DNA of 64,000 nucleotides from Podospora comata (lineage: Eukaryota > Ascomycota > Sordariomycetes > Sordariales > Podosporaceae). The stretch is taken from assembly GCA_017354895.1 (NCBI GenBank), contig CP071495.1, positions 2,091,001 through 2,155,000 of the forward strand. Direction: 5' to 3'. Under the pieces are notes generated by a model. That model was not told the DNA's origin, made no database searches, and saw only the letters and a list, made by a program, of their open reading frames with translations. A program made the position numbers and the translations under genes. Within the stretch, counting starts at the first letter, position 1; each line of letters opens with the position of its first letter. Shown here piece after piece: positions 42,541 to 54,606 of the stretch.

Positions 42541-44010
42541 GGCAGAGCCTGTCCCTCACACGAATTCAGGTGTCGAAACCCGACTCTGGAGTCACCTTAA
42601 CGGTGGTCCATGGCCCGCGACGCGCCCAAAAGCTCGCGAAAAGAGAGGGACAAACATAGAGGTCCTCTCCATCTTCCCCAGTTTATCACGCCCTTGTTAC
42701 TAGCATCTCCTGATTGGCTGCATCGAGGGTCAGCTGGGAGAACTTCCATTCCTTTCGGGTTAGGGTTGAGGGTTGGGGTAGTGTGATATTGGGGGTTGTA
42801 GCATTGGCGAAGAGTGCAGAGCTAGTGTAATGAGATTATTGTATGCGATTGCAGATGGACATGAGGGAGGGATAGAGCTTGCTCAGATGTACCTCGGATG
42901 GTGAGAATAGTGAATTTAAAACATGTATGAGTTTTGGCGGTGCGGTTGTGATCATGCAGTGCTCCCATATCCTCCTGGCTTTGACAGCATCATCTGGATA
43001 CTCGCCTGTGGAAGAAGTAAGTTATCTTAAGGGCTCCATGAAAGCCTATGTGAGGGTCTTGACCTTGATAGGACATCCAAAAGATTTGCCCTTGACACTG
43101 TGTACCACATGGATGGGCCTGGTCGTCGACTGTCTCCGGACACGATAGGAGAGCTCTTAAATTTTAAATACTCTTGGTTGCTGTGTTGTTCTTGGGCAAG
43201 CAAAACCTATTCTCAAAGATCCGCTTCACATGAATTCCAAACCAATTCCGCAATCACAACAAAACATGAGGCAAAAAAGACATCATCCGCCATGATTCAA
43301 GTTATATGCAGGAACCAAAAACTCACTCATTACCCACCCACCTCTTCAAGACCCCTTGCATTGCGGCTGCAGAATCTGAGACATCTTAGACACCTCATCC
43401 AGCCTCCCGCCCGCCACCTCCGGACCGTTTTCTCCTTCTGTCGACATCTCAACTCAAGTCTCACACCCACGCTTCATGCATACCGACGCGAACAATATCA
43501 AAATGTAATGAACCGATTTCATAACCATCTATTTCATCCCATCTATCCTTTCCAAATATATACACAATTGAAATCCAGAACCCCCCCTCCCCCAAAAAAA
43601 ATTATTTCTGCCTGGTAGTAAACAAAACAGGACACAAACAGACAGTTTTCTTTTCTCTCCGTCACCCTCCCTACCTAACCCAACAGAAAAAAAAAGAAAT
43701 AGTCAACGATGCCGTATGAACAAACGAAAATGAAAACAAAAGAGTGATCGTTTCGAACAAGACGACCAGGCCGTGAAGATGAAAGATCCATATCCAGATT
43801 TGTCGAGTTTAATAATTGTCGTGTCAAAGAAGGGTAGAGAAGAAAAAAAAAGGATAAAGCTGTTGCTGCCGCCCCTTACATGACGAAGAGGAAGATGAAA
43901 GAAATTGGGGTATCGGGTATCATCAGTCGCTGCTTGTCGCCATGAACTAAGTGTAGTACAATGGTTGTACACCCGACCTGCCAGCCACTTGAAGATTAAG
44001 TTTGCCGGAC
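42541..44010. other. Intergenic region and 3' flank of the perilipin gene
   Basis: No gene can be supported. The last 400 bases are AT-rich with A-runs, consistent with the 3' flank of the minus-strand gene that ends at 44011. Confidence 0.45.
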
Positions 44011-44641
44011 CTAGTTGGCGTTGGCGGGTCTCTGAGCGGGCCTCTGAGCGCCCGTCTTGCCTTCCTCCTCCTCCTTCTTGTGGATGATGTAATCCCCGGC
44101 GTTGATGGCTGTCTCACCGATGAGGTAGAAGGTCGTGGCGACAACGGCCGTGGGATAGGCGGTCCAGGAGTCGCCGCAGCTTTGCTTCTTGGTCTCAAAG
44201 ATGGAGAGAACGTATTCCTTCACGGAGCGGCCGGCGTGATAAGGAGAGAAGATCATCTGTTTGGTTCCCTCGACGATCTCGCCCGGCTGCTTCTTCACGA
44301 CAGGGAACTTCTCCTCGATGACCTCGAGGGTCTTGTCGCCGACGCTGTCGACTCGTTCCACGTAGGGGGCGACGAATGAGTAAGGGCCGGCGAGGTAGGG
44401 GAATACGTTCTGGGCGAGGGATTGGTAGACACCATTGCTGAGGTCAACGGCCTTGGAGCCGACGGAAGTCGATTTGACTGTTCTCACACCATCTTGGACG
44501 CAGGGGTATGTGAGAAGGTGCTGTTGAACATAGGGGTAAGCTGCTTGTTGAAGGATTGGGAGAGGAGATGGTGTTATCAGAACATACCCTGATAGTAGCG
44601 GAGTGAGGGGAGTCGCCGTTCACTACGTTGGAAGTAGGCAT
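44011..44641 (-). CDS. cap20: CAP20/MPL1-type fungal perilipin
   Basis: Two exons (44588-44641, 44011-44520; 67-nt intron) give 187 aa. These proteins coat lipid droplets. In plant pathogens the homologues affect lipid mobilisation and infection turgor; that role is not implied here. The short first exon encodes MPTSNVVNGDSPHSATIR and joins HLLTYPCVQDGVRTVKSTS, followed by SYFV-like repeats (YSFVAPYVERVDSVGDK) and the charged helix FPVVKKQPGEIVEGTKQM. It ends with a hydrophobic stretch (PTAVVATTFYLIGETAI) and a basic KKEEEEGKTGAQ tail. An upstream in-frame ATG at 44662 would add seven residues. An earlier acceptor would break the frame. Confidence 0.82.
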
Positions 44642-47176
44642 CTTGTGGACCTTGTGCGGCATGTTAGAACTGACGAAAGAGTGGAATGGACAAGGAGTGA
44701 AGCAAGAGGAAGATGAATGGAAGAGGGATCTACCTGAAATATATACCTGGGCGGGGGCAATGGCAATAACGGAAGGCGAGGAAGAAAAGGCGAGAGATTG
44801 TGGTGGGAAAAGGAGGAATGCGGTGATGGAATGCCAGGAAAGTAGTATTTCATGTGACAGGCGGGCGCACCAAGTTCACCGTTTGGACCCAAACCTTTTC
44901 TTTCATGGACCCGGCCGTCCAAGCGGTCCAAGTTTGGTCCAGTTCCTAATTCATCTTTATCGCCAGCGTGTGACGGGACTGTCGAACTAACCACTAAGAC
45001 GAGGCATAGCACACCACCGCCCCCCCTCCCCAATTGCGCAACAGGGAGCTCTCTTATCGACCCCACTTTTTCACGACCCCACCATCAATCACCCACCACG
45101 CTTTTTGCCTGGCATGTGAAAAAGCACTACAAACACACACACAGCCTTGGCCGTTGCTTTACAACAGCCTGGGGAAATCTCCCGACATGCTGGTCTCAGA
45201 TTGACAGGGACAATTGGGATATTGCTTGGTTAGTGTGCAGATGGCCAGTAGACAAAGAGCGAGCATCAGAGACATCATCTTCCTCCTGCGGTTCTGTCCT
45301 CTCTGATAAGCTTGATTGATGATGCAGCCAGCTTGCAGCTTCCTGGGTTGGTTACACATCCCTCAGGCTGAGGTAACCGCCCTGATCCCACATCCGACGG
45401 CGGCAGTCCCCCTGTGTCGCGCAAGCGTTGTCCGATGTCAGATACCGAGCCGTTGCCAGCCCAAGTCGAGTCCGTCTCACAAACCCATCGACACCATGCC
45501 ATGGGATCTCTTTCGATCGCCCACGTCTTCTATACAACCATTCACTTGACCGAGGCAGTTTGTTCGAGTCAAGCTCAACCTCCGAGAGATGCCTCAACAA
45601 AGTCCGGCAGGCCCGTCTGCAAAGCAACTTGGTGTGGCGTCGAGCCGCGCAAACCAACAAGTGGCATGTTTCTGCAACCTCACTTCGCCTGTAGAGTGAC
45701 ATGCATCGTATGCATCACCAAACCATGTCAGTGGCATCGGAAAAAACCAGTCCAAAGGACCCCCCCCCAAGTAACCAGGAACCCGCTTCCGGTTTAGCCC
45801 AGGACCCGCTGATCCTCCAGACCCCTGTCAGTCTCTCGATCACATGTAAGTCAACCACCTCCCTCAGAACAACCCACGTTCTCGAACAGCGAAACGCTAT
45901 TTTTTTTCTTTTTTCTTTTTTCCCAGCTTCATACGAGGGATTCAGCGCAAGTAGCTGCATCGCCCGACTCGTTGGCGCCACTCCCCCTGGGTTGAAACTC
46001 AGTTCCCGTCCCTCCAAATGATCACCAACGTCATTGACCATCAATAAATCCCAGTGTAACATATTATTCTTTATGCTTGATGTTCCAGAAATATGGATCC
46101 CCAATTCGACAATAATCAACGCAAACGTCAAAGACTGAAACAGACAAAGTCATGTCAAGAGGCCATCCAGATCAGGAAGAACCATGGCCCAGCCAAGCTC
46201 AACTCGGTTCCCGCCGAAGGGAGCTATGACGGCAATTACGTACTCACCTCGCAATCACCATCAATAGCTCTCTTCCAGAGGCAAAATCCTCATCCAGGAC
46301 TTTGACCTCTCGAGATCTCTAAACAAATCAAGACGCCACGCCTGAATGAATGAATGAATTGTGCATTCGCCCTCGTCCCTGACCCACCCACGCCGTGGTA
46401 GTTTTCTCTCCCGGTAGCTAAACCCGGTTGGTGATCCGATAACGCTGAACAAGGGCCAAAAAAAAGTCCAACCCCTCCCTGGCAGGCCAAGACCGCACCA
46501 AGCCGCGATGTGTCGGTATGCCCCTTGCTTGAGAGGTGAGTCCAAGAGGTGATTATCTTTTTTGACAGGTGGAGCTTTTTTGTGCTTGGGTTTCATGAGG
46601 CTCTCGATGTAGTGAGGCTTGGAGCCGGCAGTTATTTCCATGTTCCGTAACCAGCAAGGAAAATCGCGAGGCTTTGATGAATGAGGTGATTAATTTGCAA
46701 TATATGAGAATGATCGTTTTCGTGGATGAGGCAGTCATCTTGGATAGTCTGCTTGGGGGCTGTAGCTATGCTCACCAGAACTCGAACTCGTAAAATCACG
46801 TCAAATCATCACAGCAAAACACCGGATGCTAACCAGCACATCCAACTCAACACGCAGAAGCCATAGCTCTCCTCTTCAGCGTTCATATCTTGTCTGTATG
46901 TCTATATCTCCTCTCTTTACACAACACACATAGTATTGCCACCAGGGGGTATCAACCACAACAAGAAAGAAAAAAGCCACCTCCACACCCTCTCCCATGT
47001 CCCTCCAGCAGCTAATCTTCTCTTTCCTTTCCCTAAACTCCCCCCCCCCCAAAAAAAAACCGGATATGATGCTACTCTTCAATCTTCCCACTGCCAAAAA
47101 AAAAATAACCCTCAACAAAAGGAAATGCCGTCCCGGCTATGCTGTGCTGTGCTGTATGCTGTTGTATCATAACTCA
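44642..47176. other. Long intergenic region upstream of the perilipin gene
   Basis: About 2.5 kb without a supported gene. Several overlapping open frames at 45350-45800 on both strands have no motif. The last 300 bases before 47177 are C/A-rich with homopolymer runs and form the 3' flank of the TBC gene. Confidence 0.45.
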
Positions 47177-50100
47177 TCACCCACCACCACCACCACCACC
47201 ATTTGATATCCCCATCAACCCCTCCACACTCAACAACCCATCACTCCCACTCACACTCCTACTCCCCAGTCCTCCCCTTTCAGGTCCAAACATGGGACTA
47301 GGACAAGCACTGCCCACCCTGCTCAAACTCCCCATCCCGCTCGGCGTCGTAGCCCCACTGGCCATCTCCCCACTCACCACAGCGGGTACCGCACCCGCCT
47401 TGTTCCTACCACCACCACCACCACTCCCCCCCAAAACCAAAAGACTGCTCTCCTTCTTCAGAGCCCTCGGCCTGCTATTATTCCCCCCCTTGCCATTCAC
47501 CTTATCCTGCTGTTGAACCCTCCTCCGCTCCGCCAACCTCTCCTCCCTCAACCGAACCTGCTCCCTCTCCAGCTCAATCGCCCTCTCCCTCCTCGCTTCA
47601 ATATCCTCCTTCTTCACCAACCTCCTCAATCCCTCGCTCGCCTGCACCAAGCCGTCAATAGAAATAGCATGGTTCGTCATCTGATGGTTGATGTACGTGT
47701 ACACCCCCGCCGGGCTCCCGCACCCCAAAAGCTGGCCCTCGTTCAGCTTCAGCAGCGCGAGCGCCACCTGGAACAGAAACGCGCCCCCGTCGTGCGGCGT
47801 GCAGAGCACCACGTCCCAGACCCTGAACAGCGCTTCTGCGGACAGGCAGTCGGTAAAGATGGAGAGGAACCACTGAAACGTCATCGTCTCGAGGTCGATG
47901 CCCAGGTCGTCAAAGTGCGCCGACAGCTTCGGCAACACTTCAGAGACATACTGGCGGAGGACGACCTGGTCTGCCCTCGACGCAAGCAGCGAGTGGTCAA
48001 AGTACCCCGACGGGAGGATCTGCTCGACCGTGGCGACGAGGATCCAAAACGCGTCTTCCGACGAGGGCGTGATAAGTAAAAGATTGGCAACGACGAGGTT
48101 CATCCCCTGGCAGTACCCCACGTCCGGGTTGCGGCGCGAGTAGGCCAGCAGAACCTCGTGCAGCTTGCCCACTCCGGGCCCTTTGCGAAAGAATATATTG
48201 TCGGTGAGGGTGCGCGTGATGTCGGCTTTGATCTGAGCGACGACTTGGGGGTCGTCTTCCTCTCCGGGGCGGCTGACCAAATCCTCGTAGTATCCCGGTA
48301 TGCGCAGTGCTTTTGCGCCGGAGCACTCTGACCAGATCTTGGCTCTCATGGCCACGGGGATGCCGCCCAGCAAGAGCGAGCGGAATTCGGTTGCTTTTGC
48401 CCTGCCGACTTTGCCTTGGACGCCGAGGCTGGCGACGCCGATGAGCTCCCCGTCTCCGAGGCGAGTTTCCGGCATGATGGCCGTGGCTCGTTGGAATCTG
48501 GCTTCTGCTGCTGCTGCGGCGGCGGCGGCGGCAGCTTCGCCGTCCCGCTTCCTCTCGGCGCGGACCTTTCGAAGAAACTCGTTCCAGCGAACTGTCCTTT
48601 CCCTCTGAAGCGAATCATGCAGCCTGTTCAGATTCTCCAACAGCAACCTCACCGGCTCGGCATCCTCCTTCGCCGGGGTCGTCGATCCAGGAGGCGTCCC
48701 CCCATCCTCTTCTTCAACCCCTGCCGGGGCAGACACCGAGGAGCTCGAGACCGAACTAACCACCGGCTCCTGGTGCTCCTCCATCATCGGCGCGATCGAC
48801 ACCGTCGTCGTGGTAGCACTAGGCAAAAACCCCCTCTCCTCCGACATGATGCTCGGCGAATGCCCCGGCGACTTTGGTGGTGGCACCTCCCCTCCCTCCA
48901 AAACCTCGAACCCCTGCGCGCTGATCAGCGGCGTGTGCGAGAGCAACTCAGTCGGAAACGTCGCAATCTTGAGGTAATCCTGCCACCTCTTCGGCTTCGC
49001 GTTCTCCTCGTTCCCGCCTCCACCTCTCACTTGCTCCTCGGTCGTGGTCCCCGAGCACGGCGTGTCCGGCCTCCCGCTCTCGCTCAACACGTCCCACCTC
49101 CCACTATTCGCCCCGTCATCATCCCCCGCCATCACCGGACTCATCCCTCCCCTTCCATTAGTCAACATTTCCGTCCTACTCCCCCTCTTCCCCTGCTTCG
49201 CCATCTGCGCCGCCTCCCTCTGCCTCTTTTTCCGTCTCTGATCGTAAATAAACCCAAACCGATCGGTCAGATACTCCGACCCGACAAAGTTATTGTAGAT
49301 GTGCGTCAGCGTAGGCGGCTGAGCCTCGGGCGGGAGGATCGTGTCCATCTCGACAGGTCCATAGCTCTGATGTCGTAATATCGCAGCCTTTCCCGGGCTC
49401 ACCCCCATGGTATCCCATCGTTCGGGAACTTGTCCTCTGGCGGGAATATCCATCGGTCTGGTGCTCCCACCGGCAGTCGTTCGTCTCATTTGCATGAGCG
49501 CCTTTGGCCCGCCAGCCTGCACCGACACGGCCCGGTTAGAAGCCGTAGTCTTCGCACTGGAAGTGCTCGATCCCCTGAGCGGACCCCCCGCCTGCGCAGC
49601 AGCAGCGCTGCTAGCACGGCCCCTGCCTTCGTTATCCCTATTCCCCGCTGCGCCGCCAGCAACAAGCCTCAACGCCATGCTCGCCAGAGAAGGCTTCCTC
49701 GCCGCATGAGCAGAACTCACACTTGAAGCCCTACTGGAGCTTTGTTGTGCTTGCTCCTCCTGCTGTTCCGCTGGTGGTTTAAACCAATCCTCGGGCATCG
49801 ACTGCCTCGCCCCTCCTTTCACCGCCGTCGTCTCCCCCTTCCCATCCCCCTTGCTAGTACCCGTCCCACCCCACAAATACTCCTTCCACCCCCTGCCCGT
49901 CCCCTTCTGCTGCTGCTGTCCAGTATTTGCACCCCGCTCTTTGACCACCCTCCCCTTTATCGTCGCATCAAGCCTCACATCCCCCTCCAGCGCATCCCCG
50001 ATCAAATCCTCCAGCTCCTCGCCACTTCCTTGTCGTCTCTGGCTCCTCCCTTCCTCAAGCAGCACCCTCAACCGGGTCTCGAGATCAAGATTGGAGAGCC

Positions 50101-50701
50101 CACACTCGAGAATGATTTTTCTGAGAGCCCGCTCTCTCTCGTCGGCCCGACGACGGAGCAGAGCGATTTGCGCGTCCCTTGCTGCTAAGTCCTCTGCGAT
50201 TTGCCTTACTAGGTTGACGGCCCCGCCCTGTCTGGCGATTAGACGCTCGATGTGGCCGTCGTCGGCGTGGTGGAGCGCGCCAGGGAGGCGGTTGCGGCAG
50301 GGGGGGGAGTCTTCGAATAAAGGGCCGGCGGTGTGAGGAGTGGTTAGCAAGGTGGGGATTATTTGTTCGGGTTCGAGTCGGGGTGGTTGTTGGTCGATTT
50401 CGGAGAGGGAGGTGGATGGTTTGCGGGAGGGGATCGTGCTGCTTGGAGGAGGAAGGGGAGTGTTGCCACTGTCTTCTTCTTGTTGGTTGTTGTTGAGGAA
50501 ACAGCATGTTTCTTCTTCTCGCGGGGAGAAGGAGGGGAAGGAGGTTAGGGATTTGCTGTCTTCGCCTCCTATCACTGAGCTTGCTGAGCTGGAGGGGGGC
50601 TGTTGTTTTTTGGCTGCTGGACGGCGGGAGGTGTTGCGGGAGCGGGCGGAGGTGTGGGATTGTTGCGAGATTGTGCGCTCGAGAGGGGGGGAGAGGTTCA
50701 T
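47177..50701 (-). CDS. TBC-domain Rab GTPase-activating protein
   Basis: Single uninterrupted frame of 1174 aa from ATG 50701 (MNLSPPLERT). TBC proteins switch off Rab GTPases on membranes. The TBC domain spans about 772-1000: LLLGGIPVAMRAKIWSE, the arginine finger IKADITR (about 824), the glutamine finger VGYCQGMNLV (about 864), then SAEALFRVWDVVLC. The N-terminal two thirds are low-complexity Ser/Gln/Gly with a coiled-coil piece (QIALLRRRADERERALRKI). A predicted helix with an Ala run precedes the domain, and a charged coiled coil follows (EDIEARRERAIELEREQVRLRE). The C-terminus is a Gly run encoded by a CCA repeat. Both catalytic fingers are intact. The Rab target is unknown. Confidence 0.9.
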   Translation of the reverse strand: MNLSPPLERTISQQSHTSARSRNTSRRPAAKKQQPPSSSASSVIGGEDSKSLTSFPSFSPREEETCCFLNNNQQEEDSGNTPLPPPSSTIPSRKPSTSLSEIDQQPPRLEPEQIIPTLLTTPHTAGPLFEDSPPCRNRLPGALHHADDGHIERLIARQGGAVNLVRQIAEDLAARDAQIALLRRRADERERALRKIILECGLSNLDLETRLRVLLEEGRSQRRQGSGEELEDLIGDALEGDVRLDATIKGRVVKERGANTGQQQQKGTGRGWKEYLWGGTGTSKGDGKGETTAVKGGARQSMPEDWFKPPAEQQEEQAQQSSSRASSVSSAHAARKPSLASMALRLVAGGAAGNRDNEGRGRASSAAAAQAGGPLRGSSTSSAKTTASNRAVSVQAGGPKALMQMRRTTAGGSTRPMDIPARGQVPERWDTMGVSPGKAAILRHQSYGPVEMDTILPPEAQPPTLTHIYNNFVGSEYLTDRFGFIYDQRRKKRQREAAQMAKQGKRGSRTEMLTNGRGGMSPVMAGDDDGANSGRWDVLSESGRPDTPCSGTTTEEQVRGGGGNEENAKPKRWQDYLKIATFPTELLSHTPLISAQGFEVLEGGEVPPPKSPGHSPSIMSEERGFLPSATTTTVSIAPMMEEHQEPVVSSVSSSSVSAPAGVEEEDGGTPPGSTTPAKEDAEPVRLLLENLNRLHDSLQRERTVRWNEFLRKVRAERKRDGEAAAAAAAAAAEARFQRATAIMPETRLGDGELIGVASLGVQGKVGRAKATEFRSLLLGGIPVAMRAKIWSECSGAKALRIPGYYEDLVSRPGEEDDPQVVAQIKADITRTLTDNIFFRKGPGVGKLHEVLLAYSRRNPDVGYCQGMNLVVANLLLITPSSEDAFWILVATVEQILPSGYFDHSLLASRADQVVLRQYVSEVLPKLSAHFDDLGIDLETMTFQWFLSIFTDCLSAEALFRVWDVVLCTPHDGGAFLFQVALALLKLNEGQLLGCGSPAGVYTYINHQMTNHAISIDGLVQASEGLRRLVKKEDIEARRERAIELEREQVRLREERLAERRRVQQQDKVNGKGGNNSRPRALKKESSLLVLGGSGGGGGRNKAGAVPAVVSGEMASGATTPSGMGSLSRVGSACPSPMFGPERGGLGSRSVSGSDGLLSVEGLMGISNGGGGGGG

Positions 50702-50978
50702 TGTGGTGGTGCGGTGTGCTGTGGTGTTGTTGGATGGGGATCGAAGGCTTAGTGGCAGGAGAAGAGGGGGGGTGGCATTGTTTTTGATTTTTGGTGGTTG
50801 GAAAACAATTCGTGAGGGCGGGTGTCTGTCGGTGGTTGTCTGTAAAAGTATTAACAAAACACTGCTGCTGTCGCAAAAGGTCTGGTCAGTCAGGTCGCAT
50901 GAACCACTGGTGTTGTCATAGGGGCGGCGGGCAGTTGTAACTCCAGCAAGGCAGAGCTGCTCGGCAAGTCAAGTGCTT

Positions 50979-51006
<28 letters not shown>
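50979..51006. repeat. AGC trinucleotide repeat, about nine units
   Basis: Uninterrupted AGC run about 280 bp upstream of the TBC start codon; likely in its promoter or leader. Confidence 0.9.
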
Positions 51007-51012
<6 letters not shown>

Positions 51013-51969
51013 GCATCTTTTAACTTGTCCCCTCTTCCACCACGCAATCCATAAACATGGCCCGTGCTTTTCCTCCCGCAACAATCAAACATCGAACCTC
51101 AAACCTCAAACCTCAGAAAAACCCCCAACCAAGACCACCTCCCTCCCCTATACTATCCCAACTAATTCTAGAGTACTGTTTGCCTATCTAAGCCTCGATC
51201 CTCATCCCCTTTAGTACCCGTTTCATCCTGGCATTCCCCCCCAATGCTCGACCCATTCCCCCTCGCACTATTGAGATAGTGCAGTTCCGAATCAAGTCAA
51301 ATCCTTACCTAAGTCCCAACTGCCGAACAATAAGCTTCACCTGCATTGCGCACCACTACTAGTGGCTGTCGATCCTTTCTCCCGTCGCGCCTTGTCCTGA
51401 CAATCTTTACATTGTACATCACCAACTCACGCTCGTGAACCGCTGTCATGACGATTCCCTTGCATTGAAGAAAGCACGACATAAAAACACACAAACGGCC
51501 CATTCAGTGTTCTGGGCCGTAGCGGCAAGGCGAGCTTGGCCCTGGTACTGTGTCCTGTGCTCGGGTACCATCAACGGCGTCAACTTTCCTTCAGTAACCA
51601 GCGCCATCTCTGCAGCAACAATCCTCTATTTAACAAAACACAGCAGTCTGTTCTCAGTATCCGGTGGTCTGGCCAACTCAGCCAGCTGTTGCTGGAGCTT
51701 TCGGTCACCAAGTCCAGCCGAGGCAACAAGATATAGTATGATCAAAGCCTTGAAGATTACAACTGCGAAACCTTTTTTTATCTAACTTTCCCTGTTGCCA
51801 TATCCAACCCTTCCATACAGGCACTCCCACCCCGAGTAATTCCATCTCTGTTACTATACCGACTCCTCCTCTCTCCTCTCAAACACTTTCCCCTCAGCTT
51901 CCCAACACCCCGTCTAGCTAACCAGCAGCTTTTATCTTTACCTCTCTTTCCATCTCTCTTGTCATCTCC

Positions 51970-51976
51970 AAAAAAA

Positions 51977-52008
<32 letters not shown>

Positions 52009-52018
52009 AGAAAAAAAA
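51970..52018. repeat. Poly-A tract interrupted by two G residues
   Basis: 49 bases, of which 47 are A. It lies in the 3' flank of the minus-strand gene ending at 52321, where it reads as poly-T. Confidence 0.9.
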
Positions 52019-52320
52019 CCACATCTTTTGTCTTTGTCTTTTCTCTCTGTATGTGTATCCAACAACAAAAAACCCTGGTATCATACCTACCCCTACTCCA
52101 AATCATTACCCCCCTTTCCCTATCACTAAATGCTCAGTGTAAATGAACAAAAAGTCAAAATATGAAACTGATACTCTGTATCACAAAAAAAGAAACAAAC
52201 CTGATGTCCAACCAACCCCACCAAAGAAAAAAAGAAAAAAAGAAAAAAACACCACAAGTCACACATGGTATACCCTCTTCCTCTTACTCCCTCTTAGGCA
52301 CCTACCTAGTTATTAACCCT

Positions 52321-54606
52321 CTAAATACGGCCCCCCTCCCCCAAACTACTAACATCACCCCTACCCCCAGTCGTCCCACCCTTCACCGTCCCCCCAGTAA
52401 CAGTATCACTACTCCCACCGCCACTACTACTACTACTCCTACTACTCCTCGGACTAACCTCCTCCCCCTTCCCAACCCTATCCTTATCCCTCACACTCCC
52501 AATCGCCTTCCCAATAGTCCCTGTCCCTTGCTGTTGCGCCGTAGTCCCACTCCAACTCCCCCAACTCCCCCTCTCCTTCCCAACCCCCGCACTCCCCCTC
52601 TGGTGATGATACAGCGTTCCCCCCAAACCCATCCCCTTCACCCTGCCACCATTACCCGCCTCACTAGAGTAATTACTCGACGAACTCGACACAACCGACC
52701 AATGGTTCCCATTCCCATTCCCCCCCGCTCTTGTCGTCCCGACCGGAGGAGTCGCCGGCAAAGCCCTAGTAGGAGGCGGGCTCAACGGCGGCGACACCAA
52801 ACTCCCCGTACTACTACCACCGCCACCACCACCAATCAACAAATCCGGAATCTCCAACGGTCCATCATGCGGCCGTTTCGGACGCGCAGGTGACGATGAT
52901 GATGGACTTTTCTCAAAACCCCCACCAAAGAAATTATTCGTTGTCGCCGCCGTCATGGAAGATGCCGCACTACCACTACCCCTCCCACAATCCTTCACAA
53001 ATATCGGAACCGGCGCAGGAATAGGCGGCAACCCACCCGTGTACCCCCCAGGCGTCCTCTCATGTCTAGGAACCAGCTTCGAAGTCGTGGGGGTACAAAT
53101 CGGGCTTGACGGGAAAACCCCGCCTGTGCTGTGCTGCGGCGTGAGGGGCGTCAAAGGGGGTGAGCCCGAGCGGGCGCCTCCTCCTGGGCGGAGGATAGAC
53201 GGTAAAAGAGAAGGGATGAATTTTCTCTGGCGGAGGCGGAGAGGCGGGGTGATGCCTTGGTTGTTGGCTGTTGTTCCCATCAGGGAGCTTGCCGGTGAGA
53301 TCAGCGGTGTTGGGTTGTTGCCGCCCCCCCATTTGCCATTGTTGAGGCCTAGTCGGGAGCGGAGGCTGCGATGGGGGGGCGATGATTCGCTGCCGCGTTT
53401 TCGCTTGCGGAGGCAAAGGAACAGAGCGCAGATGAGCATGAGGAGGGCGATGGTAGCGCAGACTGCGATGGCGATTTTGGCTGGGTTGGAAAGGCCGTTA
53501 TCGGCTGCTGTTGCTGAGGCGGCAGGGGCAGAGGTAGAGGTGGATGTTTTTGATGCTGCTGGGTGTGTGGCTGATGAAGTGGATGATGTTGAAGTTGTTG
53601 TCAATAATGTCGATGTCATCAGGGATGATATTGACGAGACAGCAAATGTGCTCGCAGGAAATGATGGGACAGGGAAACTTGTTTCCAGTCCGTTCATTGG
53701 TGGTAGTTTTGTTAGGTCCGATGAGGTCGATATTGTTTCTGCCGCGAATGTAAATATCTCTGCCGTCGTCGGGGTTGTTGTGGGCAGAGGGGGAACAGCC
53801 TCCGTCTGTTGGCTCTCTGGTGCCATGAAGGTATTTGCCAGTGGAGGATGAGAAAAGTCAGACTCTTGCAAAACAGAGGTCGTACCTTGTACCGTGCTCA
53901 CAGAACCCAATCCCACACCCACAGCCGTCGCAGATGCTGCCGTTGGCAGCAGCGCCGAAGACTCCCATGTCACCGACGACGTCAGCTGCAGCCTCGAAAA
54001 CGAACTGTCCGTACACGAACCCGCTCCATCCCCCTCAGTGCTGCATTTGAAGTCCTCGTGCGGTGGTCCAGGATCAATAATCGGTTTAAACCCATTACTG
54101 CAAAACATCGTCAGCAACCTCCAAGTTGGTCTCAAAAAAAAGAGGAGGCCTCACTTGTCACAGGTGGTGATGATCGAATCAACATTCGCTGTGTACCACA
54201 TCTTAGCCTTCTCGTCCGAGACAAAAAATCAGACCACCTCGCCTCCGCTCTCTTGTTACTCACGATCTTGCCCCAGTCCCTTGCTCTGGTCTATCGCTAC
54301 CCCGCAAAACGTCGAGTCGCACCAGTAAAGGGACCAAAACCTGTATTCAGCAACCTCGACACCTTTGCTCGTCGAGTTGAGATTGCCGCACACGTCCGCC
54401 CATCCCGACGCCGCTTCGTTCCATCCCGGGCTTATTGACTGCAGAAACTGCTTCTTGCAGTTGGATATGCACTCGCTCCTGTCCTCGTTCCATGCCCCCT
54501 TTTGGATCTCCGCCTTGTTGATATGACACTCGCAGCTGCCGTCCTTTTCCTCGTTGTGCTGCTGGTCGACCCCTTCCACCGAGATCCCTACTCTTGATCC
54601 TTCCAT
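52321..54606 (-). CDS. Ser/Thr-rich single-pass membrane protein with cysteine-rich ectodomain
   Basis: The main exon (52321-54097) joins a small exon (54155-54210) across a 57-nt intron; exon 1 starts at ATG 54606. The protein is about 720-735 aa. The ectodomain has spaced cysteines (CECHINKAEIQ, CISNCKKQF, YWCDSTFCG, SIITTCD, FKC, GSC). A Ser/Thr/Ala-rich stalk follows, then one membrane span (KIAIAVCATIALLMLICALF) with a basic stop (RKRKRG). The cytoplasmic tail is long and rich in Gly/Ser/Pro. The layout resembles wall-stress sensors, but no WSC domain is clear. Exon 1 cannot be joined cleanly: the strong GTGAGT donor (54263) is out of phase, while an in-phase donor (GTAGCG, 54300) is weak. 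No signal peptide is seen, so an upstream exon may exist. Confidence 0.6.

Larger units (their letters stand above)
50702..52320. other. Intergenic region with simple repeats
   Basis: Promoter and leader of the TBC gene and 3' flank of the next gene. It contains a GCA/AGC trinucleotide run (50979-51006), a near-pure A tract (51970-52018) and an A-rich segment with G spacers (52225-52250). No gene seen. Confidence 0.5.

Noticed and set aside
42880-43150. Short minus-strand coding-like stretch (EYPDDAVKARRIWEHC)
   Set aside because: Only about 50 open codons, no start and no match that I recognise; not enough to call a relic.
45350-46020. Overlapping open frames on both strands
   Set aside because: Several frames are open at once with random-looking content and no splice support.
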